Part shown: piece by piece, positions 16,545 through 25,333 of the stretch
Layout: every line of letters begins with the position of its first letter
Numbering within the stretch: position 1 is the first letter of the stretch
Origin: Calothrix brevissima NIES-22
GTDB lineage: Bacteria; Cyanobacteriota; Cyanobacteriia; Cyanobacteriales; Nostocaceae
Direction of reading: 5' to 3'
DNA: 64,000 bases
NCBI RefSeq assembly: GCF_002367995.1
Contig: NZ_AP018207.1
Location: 6,522,646-6,586,645 of the forward strand
The notes under the pieces: generated by a model
Databases searched by the model: none
Told to the model about the DNA's origin: nothing
What the model saw: only the letters and a program-made list of their open reading frames with translations
Translations under genes and position numbers: made by a program

Positions 16545-18113
16545 TTATCTAGTATCACCAACAACCCATCTGCGATTTTCAGCATCCCATAATAATAGAA
16601 AAGTCACCTTAGCTGGGACGATTTTTCCTGTTTTCATGGTGTATTCTAAACTAGTATTAACTGTAGCTGCATTTTCGTTGGATTGTACTAAATTGACTTG
16701 TGATACATATACACTTTGGACTTTATTCCCCCACCAATCTATATAAGAAAGATAGCCGTTGGGGTGAAGTTTGCGATTATTTTGATAGCTGGGTGCTAGC
16801 AGATTCCAAGAAGTTTGAAATTGACCTTGATTGATAATTGCAAAATAATTTTGTATTGCTTGTTCTGGTGATGGACGTTCAACTGATGTGGGTGTTGTGG
16901 GAGAAACTTGCACAGATGGGGTAGGTGAATAATCGGGAACGCTGGGACTAGGAGTGGTGGTATTTGGTGTAGTAGTTTCTTGAGGTTGATTGCGGATTGT
17001 TGCAGATTCGTTAGATGGTTGTGGGGACTGTGCTACTTGCGGTTGCTTATTGTTAGCGATCGCAAAACCAATAATAGCCGCACCAACAATCAAGCCACCT
17101 GTGATTAAACTGGCGATTAAGACTCCTTTTTGTCCGTTATTTGTGGGTTGAGGATTAGTTGGCTGATAAGATCCACCAGGACTAACGGGAATTGTCTGTT
17201 GTTGATAAGATACACCTGGGCTAACTGGGATTGTTGGTGGTGTTGATGCTACTGGTTGCGGGTTATAAGGCTGTGTAGGTGGAAAGGTATTTGCGCCAAT
17301 TTGCAAGGCTTGTAGCATTTCTCTAGCTGTGGCGAAGCGATCGCGTGGATGATAGGCGATCGCTTTATCGATTACTCCGGCTAATGTTGGACTCACGTTT
17401 AATGCATAATGAGACCAAATAATTTCCCCTGTTCGCGGATCTGTTTCTAATTCTTGTGGTTGTTTCCCCGTCAGCAAATAAATTGCTGTCATCCCTAAAC
17501 TGTATAAATCGCTGGAAAATACCGGTCTCCCCATTGCTTGTTCGCTGGGCATATAACCGGGTGTACCAATGATAATCGAGCTGGTAGGTAGCCCTTGGGA
17601 ATTAAATACTGTCCCCATTGTTTCTCGCACTGCACCAAAATCTATGAGTACGGGTTTACCGTCGCGATCGCGCAAAATAATATTATCTGGTTTAATATCG
17701 CGGTGAATAATCCGCTTTGAGTGAATATACTCTAAAACTGGTAATAAATTTACTAATATTTCTTTAACAGCACTTTCACTAAATCTTCCTTGCTGTTGCA
17801 TCTTTGCAGTCAGAGTTTGACCTTGAATCAACTCCTGAACCACATAAAATTGCCCTTCTGACTGAAAATAAGCATATAAGGCGGGTATTTGGTCTGTTGC
17901 ACCACCTAAATCTTCTAAAATCGCTGCTTCTCTTTGAAACCTTTCTTGTACCAGTTGATAAACCTGGGGATTATTCTGAATTGGCTTAAGTTGTTTAATC
18001 ACACAGCGACGCCTAGAGGGCATTTGGGTATCTTCTGCTAAGAAAGTTTCACCAAATCCACCGCCCCCTAAGGTATCAATTACTTGATAGCGATTGTTAA
18101 GCAGCGTTTGCAT
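16545..18113 (-). CDS. Ser/Thr kinase with NTF2-like outer domain
   Basis: 522 residues. Kinase domain 1-275: GGGGFGETFLAED glycine loop, CVIKQLKP lysine, HRDIKPDNIILRD catalytic loop, DFGAVRE, GTPGYMPSEQAMG. A Pro/Thr/Gln linker with VSPGVSYQQQTIPVSPGGSYQ repeats leads to one membrane helix near 333-355 (VLIASLITGGLIVGAAIIGFAI). The outer part ends in a domain of about 105 residues (SPEQAIQNYFAIINQGQFQTSW to the end) that looks NTF2/SnoaL-like. Same architecture as two kinases that follow, but with a different outer domain. Confidence 0.9.
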   Translation of the reverse strand: MQTLLNNRYQVIDTLGGGGFGETFLAEDTQMPSRRRCVIKQLKPIQNNPQVYQLVQERFQREAAILEDLGGATDQIPALYAYFQSEGQFYVVQELIQGQTLTAKMQQQGRFSESAVKEILVNLLPVLEYIHSKRIIHRDIKPDNIILRDRDGKPVLIDFGAVRETMGTVFNSQGLPTSSIIIGTPGYMPSEQAMGRPVFSSDLYSLGMTAIYLLTGKQPQELETDPRTGEIIWSHYALNVSPTLAGVIDKAIAYHPRDRFATAREMLQALQIGANTFPPTQPYNPQPVASTPPTIPVSPGVSYQQQTIPVSPGGSYQPTNPQPTNNGQKGVLIASLITGGLIVGAAIIGFAIANNKQPQVAQSPQPSNESATIRNQPQETTTPNTTTPSPSVPDYSPTPSVQVSPTTPTSVERPSPEQAIQNYFAIINQGQFQTSWNLLAPSYQNNRKLHPNGYLSYIDWWGNKVQSVYVSQVNLVQSNENAATVNTSLEYTMKTGKIVPAKVTFLLLWDAENRRWVVGDTR

Positions 18114-18420
18114 TAATTGGAGTTAGCCAGTCAGAATCAGGATATCAATTGTATATTTTATAGCATGTTGGGTTTGAGATTTAAAGAAGATAGCTTTGTT
18201 GAAGGGAAGGAGGACGCAGCGACGCGGAGAATAACAAATGACTAGGTTTGGTATTGATTGGCGATCGCTTCACCACACCCATAGCAATCCTAAATCATTT
18301 GTGAAATTTATCAATTCTCAATTTTTTCTCTTATCCTTGGCGTACTTGGCGTCTTGGCGGTTCATTTAAAAAAATATTTTCACAACTCAGATAGGATTGC
18401 TATATGAAAATATCAGGTTA
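18114..18420. other. Gene-free stretch with dispersed repeats
   Basis: Contains CTTGGCGTCTTGGCGGTTC near 18345, the inverse of the block near 9227. Nothing else recognised. Confidence 0.5.
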
Positions 18421-19035
18421 TTATCCTGCTATAAATATCTGCTCTACTGTTAAATTTAATTCCGGGAATGTTGGAGACTGAATTTGATCGCTACCCCGAA
18501 ATTGAGTAACTTGATATTCACCATTAATCAATTGATAAAGTGAAAAAGTAGGTTGTTTGGGATTGCCAATAAATTTTCTTGCACCTAACGCTGCATAGTC
18601 AACAACCCAATATTCAGGAATACCCATTTCTTCGTAATCAGCAAGTTTTAAATAATAATCATCTCGCCAATTAGTACTTACAACCTCTATAACTAAAGGG
18701 ATTGATGCACCATTGATAATAGTGGAAGATTTTTCCCAAAGAGGTTCCGAGGCTAAAGCTGCATCATTGACGATCAAAACATCTGGAAAATAACCTGATT
18801 CTCTTGCTGGAGGTTTTACTATCGCTTGATTGGGGATAAAGTAGGGAAGATTTAACCTGTCAAACTCCACAGATAGCTTTCTTACCAAAAACCCCTTTAC
18901 TTTCTCATGTTTCCCTGTAGGCTGTGACATTTCCACAATTTCCCCATTGTGCAGTTCATAGCGTACCCCTGAGTTGTCGGGATACCAAGCAATAAATTCA
19001 TCAAAAGTAACTATTTTTGGTAAAGCTTGAGTCAT
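18421..19035 (-). CDS. Uma2 family endonuclease-like protein
   Basis: About 204 residues from MTQALPKIVTFDEFIAWYPDNSGVRYELHNGEIVEM. The PD-(D/E)XK core is visible: YFPDVLIVND, LVIEVVSTNWRDDY and KLADYEEMGIPEYWVVD. The family is greatly expanded in cyanobacteria and its function is not known. A longer frame starts at 19101, but its extra residues are encoded by a 15-bp direct duplication (19070-19084 and 19085-19099), so the start at 19035 is preferred. It follows the VanY-like gene by about 75 bases on the same strand. Confidence 0.85.
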   Translation of the reverse strand: MTQALPKIVTFDEFIAWYPDNSGVRYELHNGEIVEMSQPTGKHEKVKGFLVRKLSVEFDRLNLPYFIPNQAIVKPPARESGYFPDVLIVNDAALASEPLWEKSSTIINGASIPLVIEVVSTNWRDDYYLKLADYEEMGIPEYWVVDYAALGARKFIGNPKQPTFSLYQLINGEYQVTQFRGSDQIQSPTFPELNLTVEQIFIAG

Positions 19036-19069
19036 ATCTTTATTTTTGTTTAGGTGTATGTATTTCCAT

Positions 19070-19099
19070 GATGGCAAAATTTCCGATGGCAAAATTTCC
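19070..19099 (-). repeat. 15-bp direct tandem duplication
   Basis: GATGGCAAAATTTCC occurs twice head to tail, between the Uma2 and VanY-like genes. Confidence 0.9.
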
Positions 19100-19109
19100 A
19101 ACTTTTTAT

Positions 19110-19925
19110 TTATTGCTGATTTCTCGCATTAGCAAATACTGCGGCTGCATTTGCTGAACCTACATATCGCCAATGCCAAGGTTCAAAACTGACACCTTGT
19201 TTATTGTTGGGAGGAAAAGACAGTTCAAAACCAAATTCTTGAGCATGTTTAGTCAACCAACGATAAGCATCTGTATTTTCAAATGCTAAAGTAATATCTT
19301 TTTTTGGAGATTTACCATCTGTTAAATCTAAAGCAAAACCTGTATGATGTTCGCTATGTCCAGGAGGGGCACTAATTTTTGCGGCTGCTTCCTCAGAACC
19401 CTGGCGTTTAATTTGGTTTTGAAATAATTTTTCTTGTTGTTCTATAGTCCGAAATCCAGATACAGGAATAATCCAAATACCTACTTCTCTGGCTGCATAA
19501 GTCATTTTCATAAATGCTTGTACAGCTTCAGTATTTAAATATTCAAAGCGCTGATCTGCACCTGTTGCATAGCTACCAATCAGCATCATTTGGCTACGCT
19601 CGGCTTGTGCGTAAGGAAAATGCCCGTAAGCAATTTGATTTGATATTATTGTATTTTGAGTTTTGGTTTTCTCAATTTGCAAGGTTCTACTAATTTCTAG
19701 GGGTGTGGAATTAGTAGGAATATTCGCTGTTGGTAAAGCTATAGGTTCTGAGTTGGGTTGCGCTGTAACTGTAGTTGTTACTGTGGGAGAAGTTTTCGCT
19801 TGCACGGGTACATTTGAGGTGGAAAATTTCATCATTAAAGTACCGCCAAGGATAACACCAATTGCCACAATTGTAGCAATAGCTAAAATTTTCACAATAT
19901 AAGGTAATTTTGAGAAAAATCTCAT
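19110..19925 (-). CDS. VanY-type D-alanyl-D-alanine carboxypeptidase (M15B)
   Basis: 271 residues. N-terminal signal anchor (IVKILAIATIVAIGVILGGTLMM), a Thr/Ala/Pro-rich linker, and an M15B domain from about residue 90. Zinc site and active residues are in place: SGFRTIEQQEKLF, PGHSEHHTGFALDLTD with the SxHxxGxAxD motif, and EPWHWRYVG. It should trim D-Ala from peptidoglycan stem peptides in the periplasm. It sits between two receptor-like Ser/Thr kinases on the same strand; the gap to the upstream kinase stop is 24 bases, so they could be co-transcribed. Confidence 0.92.
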   Translation of the reverse strand: MRFFSKLPYIVKILAIATIVAIGVILGGTLMMKFSTSNVPVQAKTSPTVTTTVTAQPNSEPIALPTANIPTNSTPLEISRTLQIEKTKTQNTIISNQIAYGHFPYAQAERSQMMLIGSYATGADQRFEYLNTEAVQAFMKMTYAAREVGIWIIPVSGFRTIEQQEKLFQNQIKRQGSEEAAAKISAPPGHSEHHTGFALDLTDGKSPKKDITLAFENTDAYRWLTKHAQEFGFELSFPPNNKQGVSFEPWHWRYVGSANAAAVFANARNQQ

Positions 19926-19949
19926 GATCGTTTATAAATTATTTGCTAA

Positions 19950-21680
19950 TTAGTTACTAATTATTTGCGTAGAGGCTATTTTCCACCGTTGGTCTACAAA
20001 CTGTAAAGTATATCTGACTGTTCTAGTTTTAAAATCAGTTTCTTTAGGTAGAATATTGCCATTTTTATCAAAAAGTGTGCGGTCTTCCGTAACTTTGACT
20101 TGAATAGTGGCTTGGTTACCGTTAACAGAAAACTCGTCTACTCCATCAATTTTTTGTAAACCATATTGGTAATAATGACCATCAGTTTTGAGGGAATTTA
20201 TAGAACCATCATAGCCAGCAACTTGCTCGTATTGTTGACCAGTAGTTAACTCAGAAGCGGGTTGAGGATTGTAGGGTGGTGCAAACATCACTTGCTTGGC
20301 TTTTAACCAATTATTAATGACATTTTTTGCTCCTGATTCTGTGAGTGTTGCTGTTGATGTTATAGGTGTTTCTACCCTGGTTGAATTATTCTCAGATGTG
20401 GTTGGTTTTTCTGTGTAAATAGGTGTTGAGGGAGTATTAATTTGACGATTAGAATTAGAAGAGTTTGAATCAACTACTTTGGATGTTGGGGGAGTTGATT
20501 GTTGCTCATTGATATTAGGTGAATTATTAGATGAATTTAAGCTTGGCGATCTGGTTGGTGTAGGAGATGTGGCTACATTTATTGATGGTTGAGTTGGACT
20601 AGATAATTGCCCTCTAACTAACCATATACCACCGACAACTAATGAGCCAATTACACTACCAATAATTACCCCTTGTTGCCAAGTAGCCAAACTTTTAGGA
20701 GATGGTACTGGTTCTGGAGAGTAAGAAATTGGCGGCTGATATACAGGGGGTGGAGATGGAACTGTTGGCGTTGAAACATGTCCTCCGTTGACTGGTGTGG
20801 CAATTAATGTGGGATTAGTAGGGGGTACGGTGGGTATAACAGGTACAGTGGGTGCAACGGGATTTTGCAAGGCGATTAACATATCTCTAGCAGTAAGATA
20901 GCGATCGCGCGGTGATTGTTGCACAGCTTTATCCAACACAGCCGCAAAATCTGGGCTAATATTAAACGCAAAATTTCGCCAGAGAATATCCCCTGTAGCC
21001 GGATTTGTGGGAAATTCTGAGGGTATTTTCCCTGTAAGTAAATAAATCGCTGTCAGTCCTAAACTATAGATATCGCTGGAAAATACTGGCCTACCTACCG
21101 ATTGTTCCATCGGCATAAATCCCGGTGTTCCAATGACAATTGATGGGGTGGAGTTACCAGAGGCGGTCATAATTGTGCCCATTGATACTTTGACCGCACC
21201 AAAATCAATTAATACGGGCTTGCCATCAGCGAAACGCAAAATTATATTATCTGGTTTAATATCTCGATGAACTATATGCTTGCTATGAATAAATTCTAGA
21301 ATTGGTAAAATATCAATTAATATTCCCTTAACAGCAATTTCACTTAATACCCCTTGCTGTTGGATTTTTTGCGTTAAGGTTTGACCTTCAATATATTCTT
21401 GGACTAAGTAAAATTGCCCATTGTCGATAAAATAGGCATATAGTTTGGGTATTTGATTACTGCGATCGCCTAGTTCTTCTAATATGGCTGCTTCTTGCTG
21501 AAAGCGTTGTTGAATTAATTGGTAAACCTGGGGATTATTGGCTATAGGCTTAAGTTGTTTAATTACACAACGGCGATTAGAAGGCATTTGAGTATCTTCG
21601 GCTAAAAAAGTTTCCCCAAATCCTCCACTCCCTAGCACTCGCAAAACTTGATACCGATTATTTAATAATGTCAAGGTCAT
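19950..21680 (-). CDS. Ser/Thr kinase with ARC6/IMS-like outer domain
   Basis: About 576 residues starting MTLTLLNNRYQVLRVLGSGGFGETFLAED; AGAGG lies 8 bases before this ATG, while the longer start at 21728 has no such support. Kinase motifs: CVIKQLKP, HRDIKPDNIILR, DFGAVKV, GTPGFMPMEQ. Proline-rich linker, one membrane helix (VIIGSVIGSLVVGGIWLV), a Ser/Asn/Thr-rich region, then residues about 450-576 resemble the DUF4101/IMS domain of the division protein Ftn2/ARC6 (VINNWLKAKQVMF, then YYQYGLQKIDGVDEF, VRYTLQFVDQRWKIAS). The domain call is by pattern only. Confidence 0.88.
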   Translation of the reverse strand: MTLTLLNNRYQVLRVLGSGGFGETFLAEDTQMPSNRRCVIKQLKPIANNPQVYQLIQQRFQQEAAILEELGDRSNQIPKLYAYFIDNGQFYLVQEYIEGQTLTQKIQQQGVLSEIAVKGILIDILPILEFIHSKHIVHRDIKPDNIILRFADGKPVLIDFGAVKVSMGTIMTASGNSTPSIVIGTPGFMPMEQSVGRPVFSSDIYSLGLTAIYLLTGKIPSEFPTNPATGDILWRNFAFNISPDFAAVLDKAVQQSPRDRYLTARDMLIALQNPVAPTVPVIPTVPPTNPTLIATPVNGGHVSTPTVPSPPPVYQPPISYSPEPVPSPKSLATWQQGVIIGSVIGSLVVGGIWLVRGQLSSPTQPSINVATSPTPTRSPSLNSSNNSPNINEQQSTPPTSKVVDSNSSNSNRQINTPSTPIYTEKPTTSENNSTRVETPITSTATLTESGAKNVINNWLKAKQVMFAPPYNPQPASELTTGQQYEQVAGYDGSINSLKTDGHYYQYGLQKIDGVDEFSVNGNQATIQVKVTEDRTLFDKNGNILPKETDFKTRTVRYTLQFVDQRWKIASTQIISN

Positions 21681-21728
21681 AAACACTCCTCTTTGATTTG
21701 TGAACTTACTCGTAAACAGAGCAAACAC

Positions 21729-22160
21729 AGAACGGGTAATGGAAAAGTATCAGATTAGGTATGGTTTCAACAATCAAACTGGATTTTGATATTTATCATT
21801 GCCGAATTTAGCAATGATTGTCTAACGTATTTGCCTGACTACGCAGTATAAAGTTCCGAAAAATCTCTCTAGTCATTGGAAAATTAAGGAATATCCGATA
21901 TTGTAATTACGGATTTTTTACATATAATTTATATTTAGCTGTTCAATATCATAAACTTTTAGTACCTGTAATTAATTTAGTTTTTGTGTAAAAAATTAAT
22001 TTTTGATAAGTAAACAACTATTACTGTTAAGCAGCTAAATTTCAGAGTAAGTAGCCATCATGAACTGCGTATACCAGAATGGATAAAAAATAGCCATTCA
22101 CGAGAAAATCTCACAAACCTGTGCATGAAAATTTCTAGCCCCTAGCCCCTTAAGCAATTT
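21729..22160. other. Intergenic region between divergent kinase and FHA-ABC genes
   Basis: AT-rich and repeat-poor. It must hold promoters for both directions; no box stands out. CCCCTAGCCCC lies just before the ABC start. Confidence 0.4.
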
Positions 22161-24539
22161 ATGGTGCAGCCACCTTCCCAAAGTCGGACTGTTTTTAACT
22201 CCAATCCTTTTCTAGAATTAAATAACCAAGGTGAAATTCTTTACTTTGAACTCAAAAAGCCACAGCATATTTTGGGAAGAGATCCCAGCACCAGCGATTT
22301 ACTAGTACCGCAACATTGGGAAGTAGTTTCCCGTTGTCAAGCGGTGTTGTGTCAAGAAGGCGCAGATTACCGCATTTATGACGGCGATGGACAAAAAGCG
22401 AGTAGTAATAAGCTATATGTCAACCATTCCCTAATTACCCCCAAAGAAGGCTATTGTTTAACGCATGGTGTAGAAATTCAAATTGCCCAAAACCCAAATC
22501 AGCTGATTCAAATTAGATACGGCAATCCTGCTAACGCCCATACAGTAACTACACCAGCAATTCGGGCAATTTCGTTAAAACAGCGATCAATTTTACTCGG
22601 ACGCGATCCTCAAGCTAGTTTACAGTTAGATGCGCCTACGGTTTCTCGGCGTCACGCAACCATTGATACTGATGGACAAGGACGCTACATTCTGCGAGAT
22701 TACAGCACCAATGGGGTGTTTATTGACGGTAAACAAGTCATGGGAACGGCTGTACTGTCAAATGGGGCGAAAATCCGCCTCGGGCCGTTTACTTTGGTGG
22801 TGCGCGATGATAATTTAGAAATTCTCGATCAAGGCGATCGCATTCGTCTAGATGCACAGAATATACTTTTAGAAACTAACGGTAAGCGGCGATTAGATAA
22901 TTTATCTTTTGCAATTGAACCGGGACAATTTGTTGCTTTAGTCGGGGGAAGTGGTGCAGGTAAATCTACCTTAATGCGGACACTGTTAGGAATTGAGAAA
23001 ATTACTAAAGGTGAAGTGCAGATTAATGGTGAAGATTTGCAAAAAAACTTTAATTTGTACCGCACCCAAATTGGTTATGTGCCCCAAGATGATATTATTC
23101 ACCGCGAATTGACTGTTGCTGAGGTACTCACCTATGCAGCAAAATTGCGCTTACCACCAGATATCCAGTTGCAACCACTGGTAGAAAAGGCGTTAGAAGC
23201 AATTAAAATGACTCATCGGCGTCATGCTTTAGTTAGCGATCTCAGTGGCGGACAACGCAAACGGGTAAGTATTGGCGTAGAATTATTAGCCGATCCCAAA
23301 TTGTTCTTTTTAGATGAACCAACCTCTGGATTAGATCCTGGCTTAGATAAGCAGATGATGCAGCTATTAAAGGATTTAGCCCATCAAGGGGGAAGGACGA
23401 TTATTTTAGTCACCCATGCAACAGCTAATATTACCGAATGCGATCGCATTGTCTTTCTCGGTTTAGGTGGTAGACTGTGCTATTTTGGTACACCCCAAGA
23501 AGCTTTGAAGTTTTTTGGTGTGAGTGACTTTGCCGATATTTATATTAAACTCGAACAAGAACAAGCAGTTGTTAACTACGCAACTTTATTTCAGCAATCA
23601 CCGTTTTATCAACGTTATATTGGCAATCAAATCAATACTGTAACTCCGCAGCCATCAAAGTCTTTAGCACCAACACGCAAAAAAGTTTCCTTTTTACAAC
23701 AGTGGTTTTTATTAACGCAACGATATTGGCAATTAATTTTACGCGATCGCGTTAATCTTCTCCTCTCACTTTTAACCGCACCTATCGGTATTGGTTTAAT
23801 TACTTTAGCCATTAAAGATAAAATACCCTTTGTTGTAGGCGCAGAACCAGATCCCAAACTTGCACCTTTAGCTTTGCAAGTATTGTTTGTCTTTACTTGT
23901 GCAGCTTTATGGGTAGGACTTTCTAGTTCTTTGCAAGAAATTGTCAAAGAAGCAGCAATTTATTTAAGAGAAAGACTCGTTAATTTAGGATTATTAGCCT
24001 ATCTTAGCTCGAAAGTTACCATCCTTTCAATTTTAGCGATCGCGCAAACTTTATTAATGCTGATAGTCATTCTCATCGGCTTTAAATCTCCAAATTCAGA
24101 ATTAATTTCTTGGCCGATAGGATTAGCAATTACTACTTTCCTCACCTTATTAGCTAGTTTCAGCTTAGGTTTATTAGTATCAGCATGTGTGAAAAATAGT
24201 AGTCAAGCTAATAGCGCTTTACCATTACTTTTACTACCCCAAATTATCTTTTCCGGAGTATTATTTAAAACAACTGGCGATATAAATAAAACATTATCAT
24301 GGCTGATGTTAAGTCGTTGGTCTGTAGGTGCTTATGGTGCTTTAGTAAATGTCAACGGTTTAGTCCCCGAACCAACCAAATTACCTGATGGAAGTACAGT
24401 CCCCCAACCATTTGAACCCACAGCAGTTTACGAAGCAACATGGGGCAATTTACATTTAAATTGGGGATTTTTATTGTTACATGCCGCCATTTATTTAACT
24501 ATTACTTTTTGGTTACAAAAGCGCAAAGATATATTTTAA
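22161..24539 (+). CDS. ABC transporter (ABCG-like half) with two FHA domains
   Basis: 792 residues. Two forkhead-associated domains at about 35-105 (HILGRDPSTSDLLV) and 140-205 (ILLGRDPQASLQLDAPTVSRRHATI, STNGVFIDG); the second has the canonical phosphothreonine-site residues G-R, S-R-R-H and N-G. The nucleotide-binding domain follows: Walker A GGSGAGKST near 262, signature LSGGQRKRVSIG, Walker B LFFLDEPTSGLD. The last 270 residues are an ABC-2 membrane part with six helices. FHA binds phosphothreonine, so the transporter is likely controlled by kinases such as those next to it. Cargo unknown. Confidence 0.93.
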   Translation: MVQPPSQSRTVFNSNPFLELNNQGEILYFELKKPQHILGRDPSTSDLLVPQHWEVVSRCQAVLCQEGADYRIYDGDGQKASSNKLYVNHSLITPKEGYCLTHGVEIQIAQNPNQLIQIRYGNPANAHTVTTPAIRAISLKQRSILLGRDPQASLQLDAPTVSRRHATIDTDGQGRYILRDYSTNGVFIDGKQVMGTAVLSNGAKIRLGPFTLVVRDDNLEILDQGDRIRLDAQNILLETNGKRRLDNLSFAIEPGQFVALVGGSGAGKSTLMRTLLGIEKITKGEVQINGEDLQKNFNLYRTQIGYVPQDDIIHRELTVAEVLTYAAKLRLPPDIQLQPLVEKALEAIKMTHRRHALVSDLSGGQRKRVSIGVELLADPKLFFLDEPTSGLDPGLDKQMMQLLKDLAHQGGRTIILVTHATANITECDRIVFLGLGGRLCYFGTPQEALKFFGVSDFADIYIKLEQEQAVVNYATLFQQSPFYQRYIGNQINTVTPQPSKSLAPTRKKVSFLQQWFLLTQRYWQLILRDRVNLLLSLLTAPIGIGLITLAIKDKIPFVVGAEPDPKLAPLALQVLFVFTCAALWVGLSSSLQEIVKEAAIYLRERLVNLGLLAYLSSKVTILSILAIAQTLLMLIVILIGFKSPNSELISWPIGLAITTFLTLLASFSLGLLVSACVKNSSQANSALPLLLLPQIIFSGVLFKTTGDINKTLSWLMLSRWSVGAYGALVNVNGLVPEPTKLPDGSTVPQPFEPTAVYEATWGNLHLNWGFLLLHAAIYLTITFWLQKRKDIF

Positions 24540-24540
24540 T

Positions 24541-24575
24541 AAATTGGGCATGGGGCATTGGGCATTGGGCATTGA
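24541..24575 (+). repeat. GGGCATT heptamer array
   Basis: TGGGCATTGGGCATTGGGCATTG immediately after the transporter stop. Confidence 0.85.
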
Positions 24576-24676
24576 TAATTAATATATATCCTCTGCTTTC
24601 TTTAGCATCTTCTACCCTGCCCAATTATCCTAAATTGTGTTTATAACTATATAAATAGTGAAAATTTTTGCTGTAT

Positions 24677-24709
24677 AGATCCCCGACTTCTAAAAGAAGT
24701 CGGGGATCT
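24677..24709. repeat. AGATCCCCGACTTCT hairpin (copy 1)
   Basis: Inverted repeat with arms AGATCCCCGACTTC and GAAGTCGGGGATCT and a 5-base loop. Near-identical hairpins lie at 50396-50428 and 61283-61314. All three are in gene gaps. Confidence 0.85.
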
Positions 24710-24760
24710 GAAAGTCGGCTATATACTGGATCAAACTTAAATTACTACCACAATTCAAAT

Positions 24761-25333
24761 ATGAGCTTATTTTATAATTCTTTCTTTATTAAAACTCAAG
24801 AATCTGTAACAAAACTCCAAGAAAAATTTTCTAGAGTAGAGACATTTTCCGAATCAGAATGGATTGTCTGCAATTTCCATCAAGATTATATCAATGGACT
24901 ATTTGAGCCTGGATTTTACTTTACTCCAGATATTTCTTTAGAGTTTGCTGAAACAATCTTTATTAGCGTTGAGACTAGTAACGATCAATTTGAGTATGAA
25001 CATTCCCAAGCAGGAAATATCATTAGAAAACTTTCTTGGCTATCAGATGGATGTCAATCAACATGGGCTTGGTTAGAAGGAGAAAATGAGGAATGGGAAA
25101 AACAGATTATATTTTCTGAAAATAATTTTGCTAAAACATTAGAAATGGTAAAATATGACGATAACCTTGAGCTATTACCTGAAGAACAGCTTTTAGGGAA
25201 ACAGCAAGAATTGCGTGTAATTTGGGAAAATCAGCAATATTTACTCGATGAAAAGCTGCCGTTAGGTGATGCTACTATCGGTATTGCTATTCAGAATTTT
25301 TTTGGCATCAAAATACCAATTTCTATTTTTTGA
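24761..25333 (+). CDS. Hypothetical protein
   Basis: About 190 residues from MSLFYNSFFIKTQESVTKLQEKF; the longer frame from 24668 would cover the dispersed hairpin and is not favoured. Acidic, with repeated Trp/Glu clusters (CQSTWAWLEGENEEWEKQIIF), no membrane segment or signal. I do not recognise the family. Its last 11 bases overlap the end of the convergent kinase gene. Confidence 0.6.
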   Translation: MSLFYNSFFIKTQESVTKLQEKFSRVETFSESEWIVCNFHQDYINGLFEPGFYFTPDISLEFAETIFISVETSNDQFEYEHSQAGNIIRKLSWLSDGCQSTWAWLEGENEEWEKQIIFSENNFAKTLEMVKYDDNLELLPEEQLLGKQQELRVIWENQQYLLDEKLPLGDATIGIAIQNFFGIKIPISIF

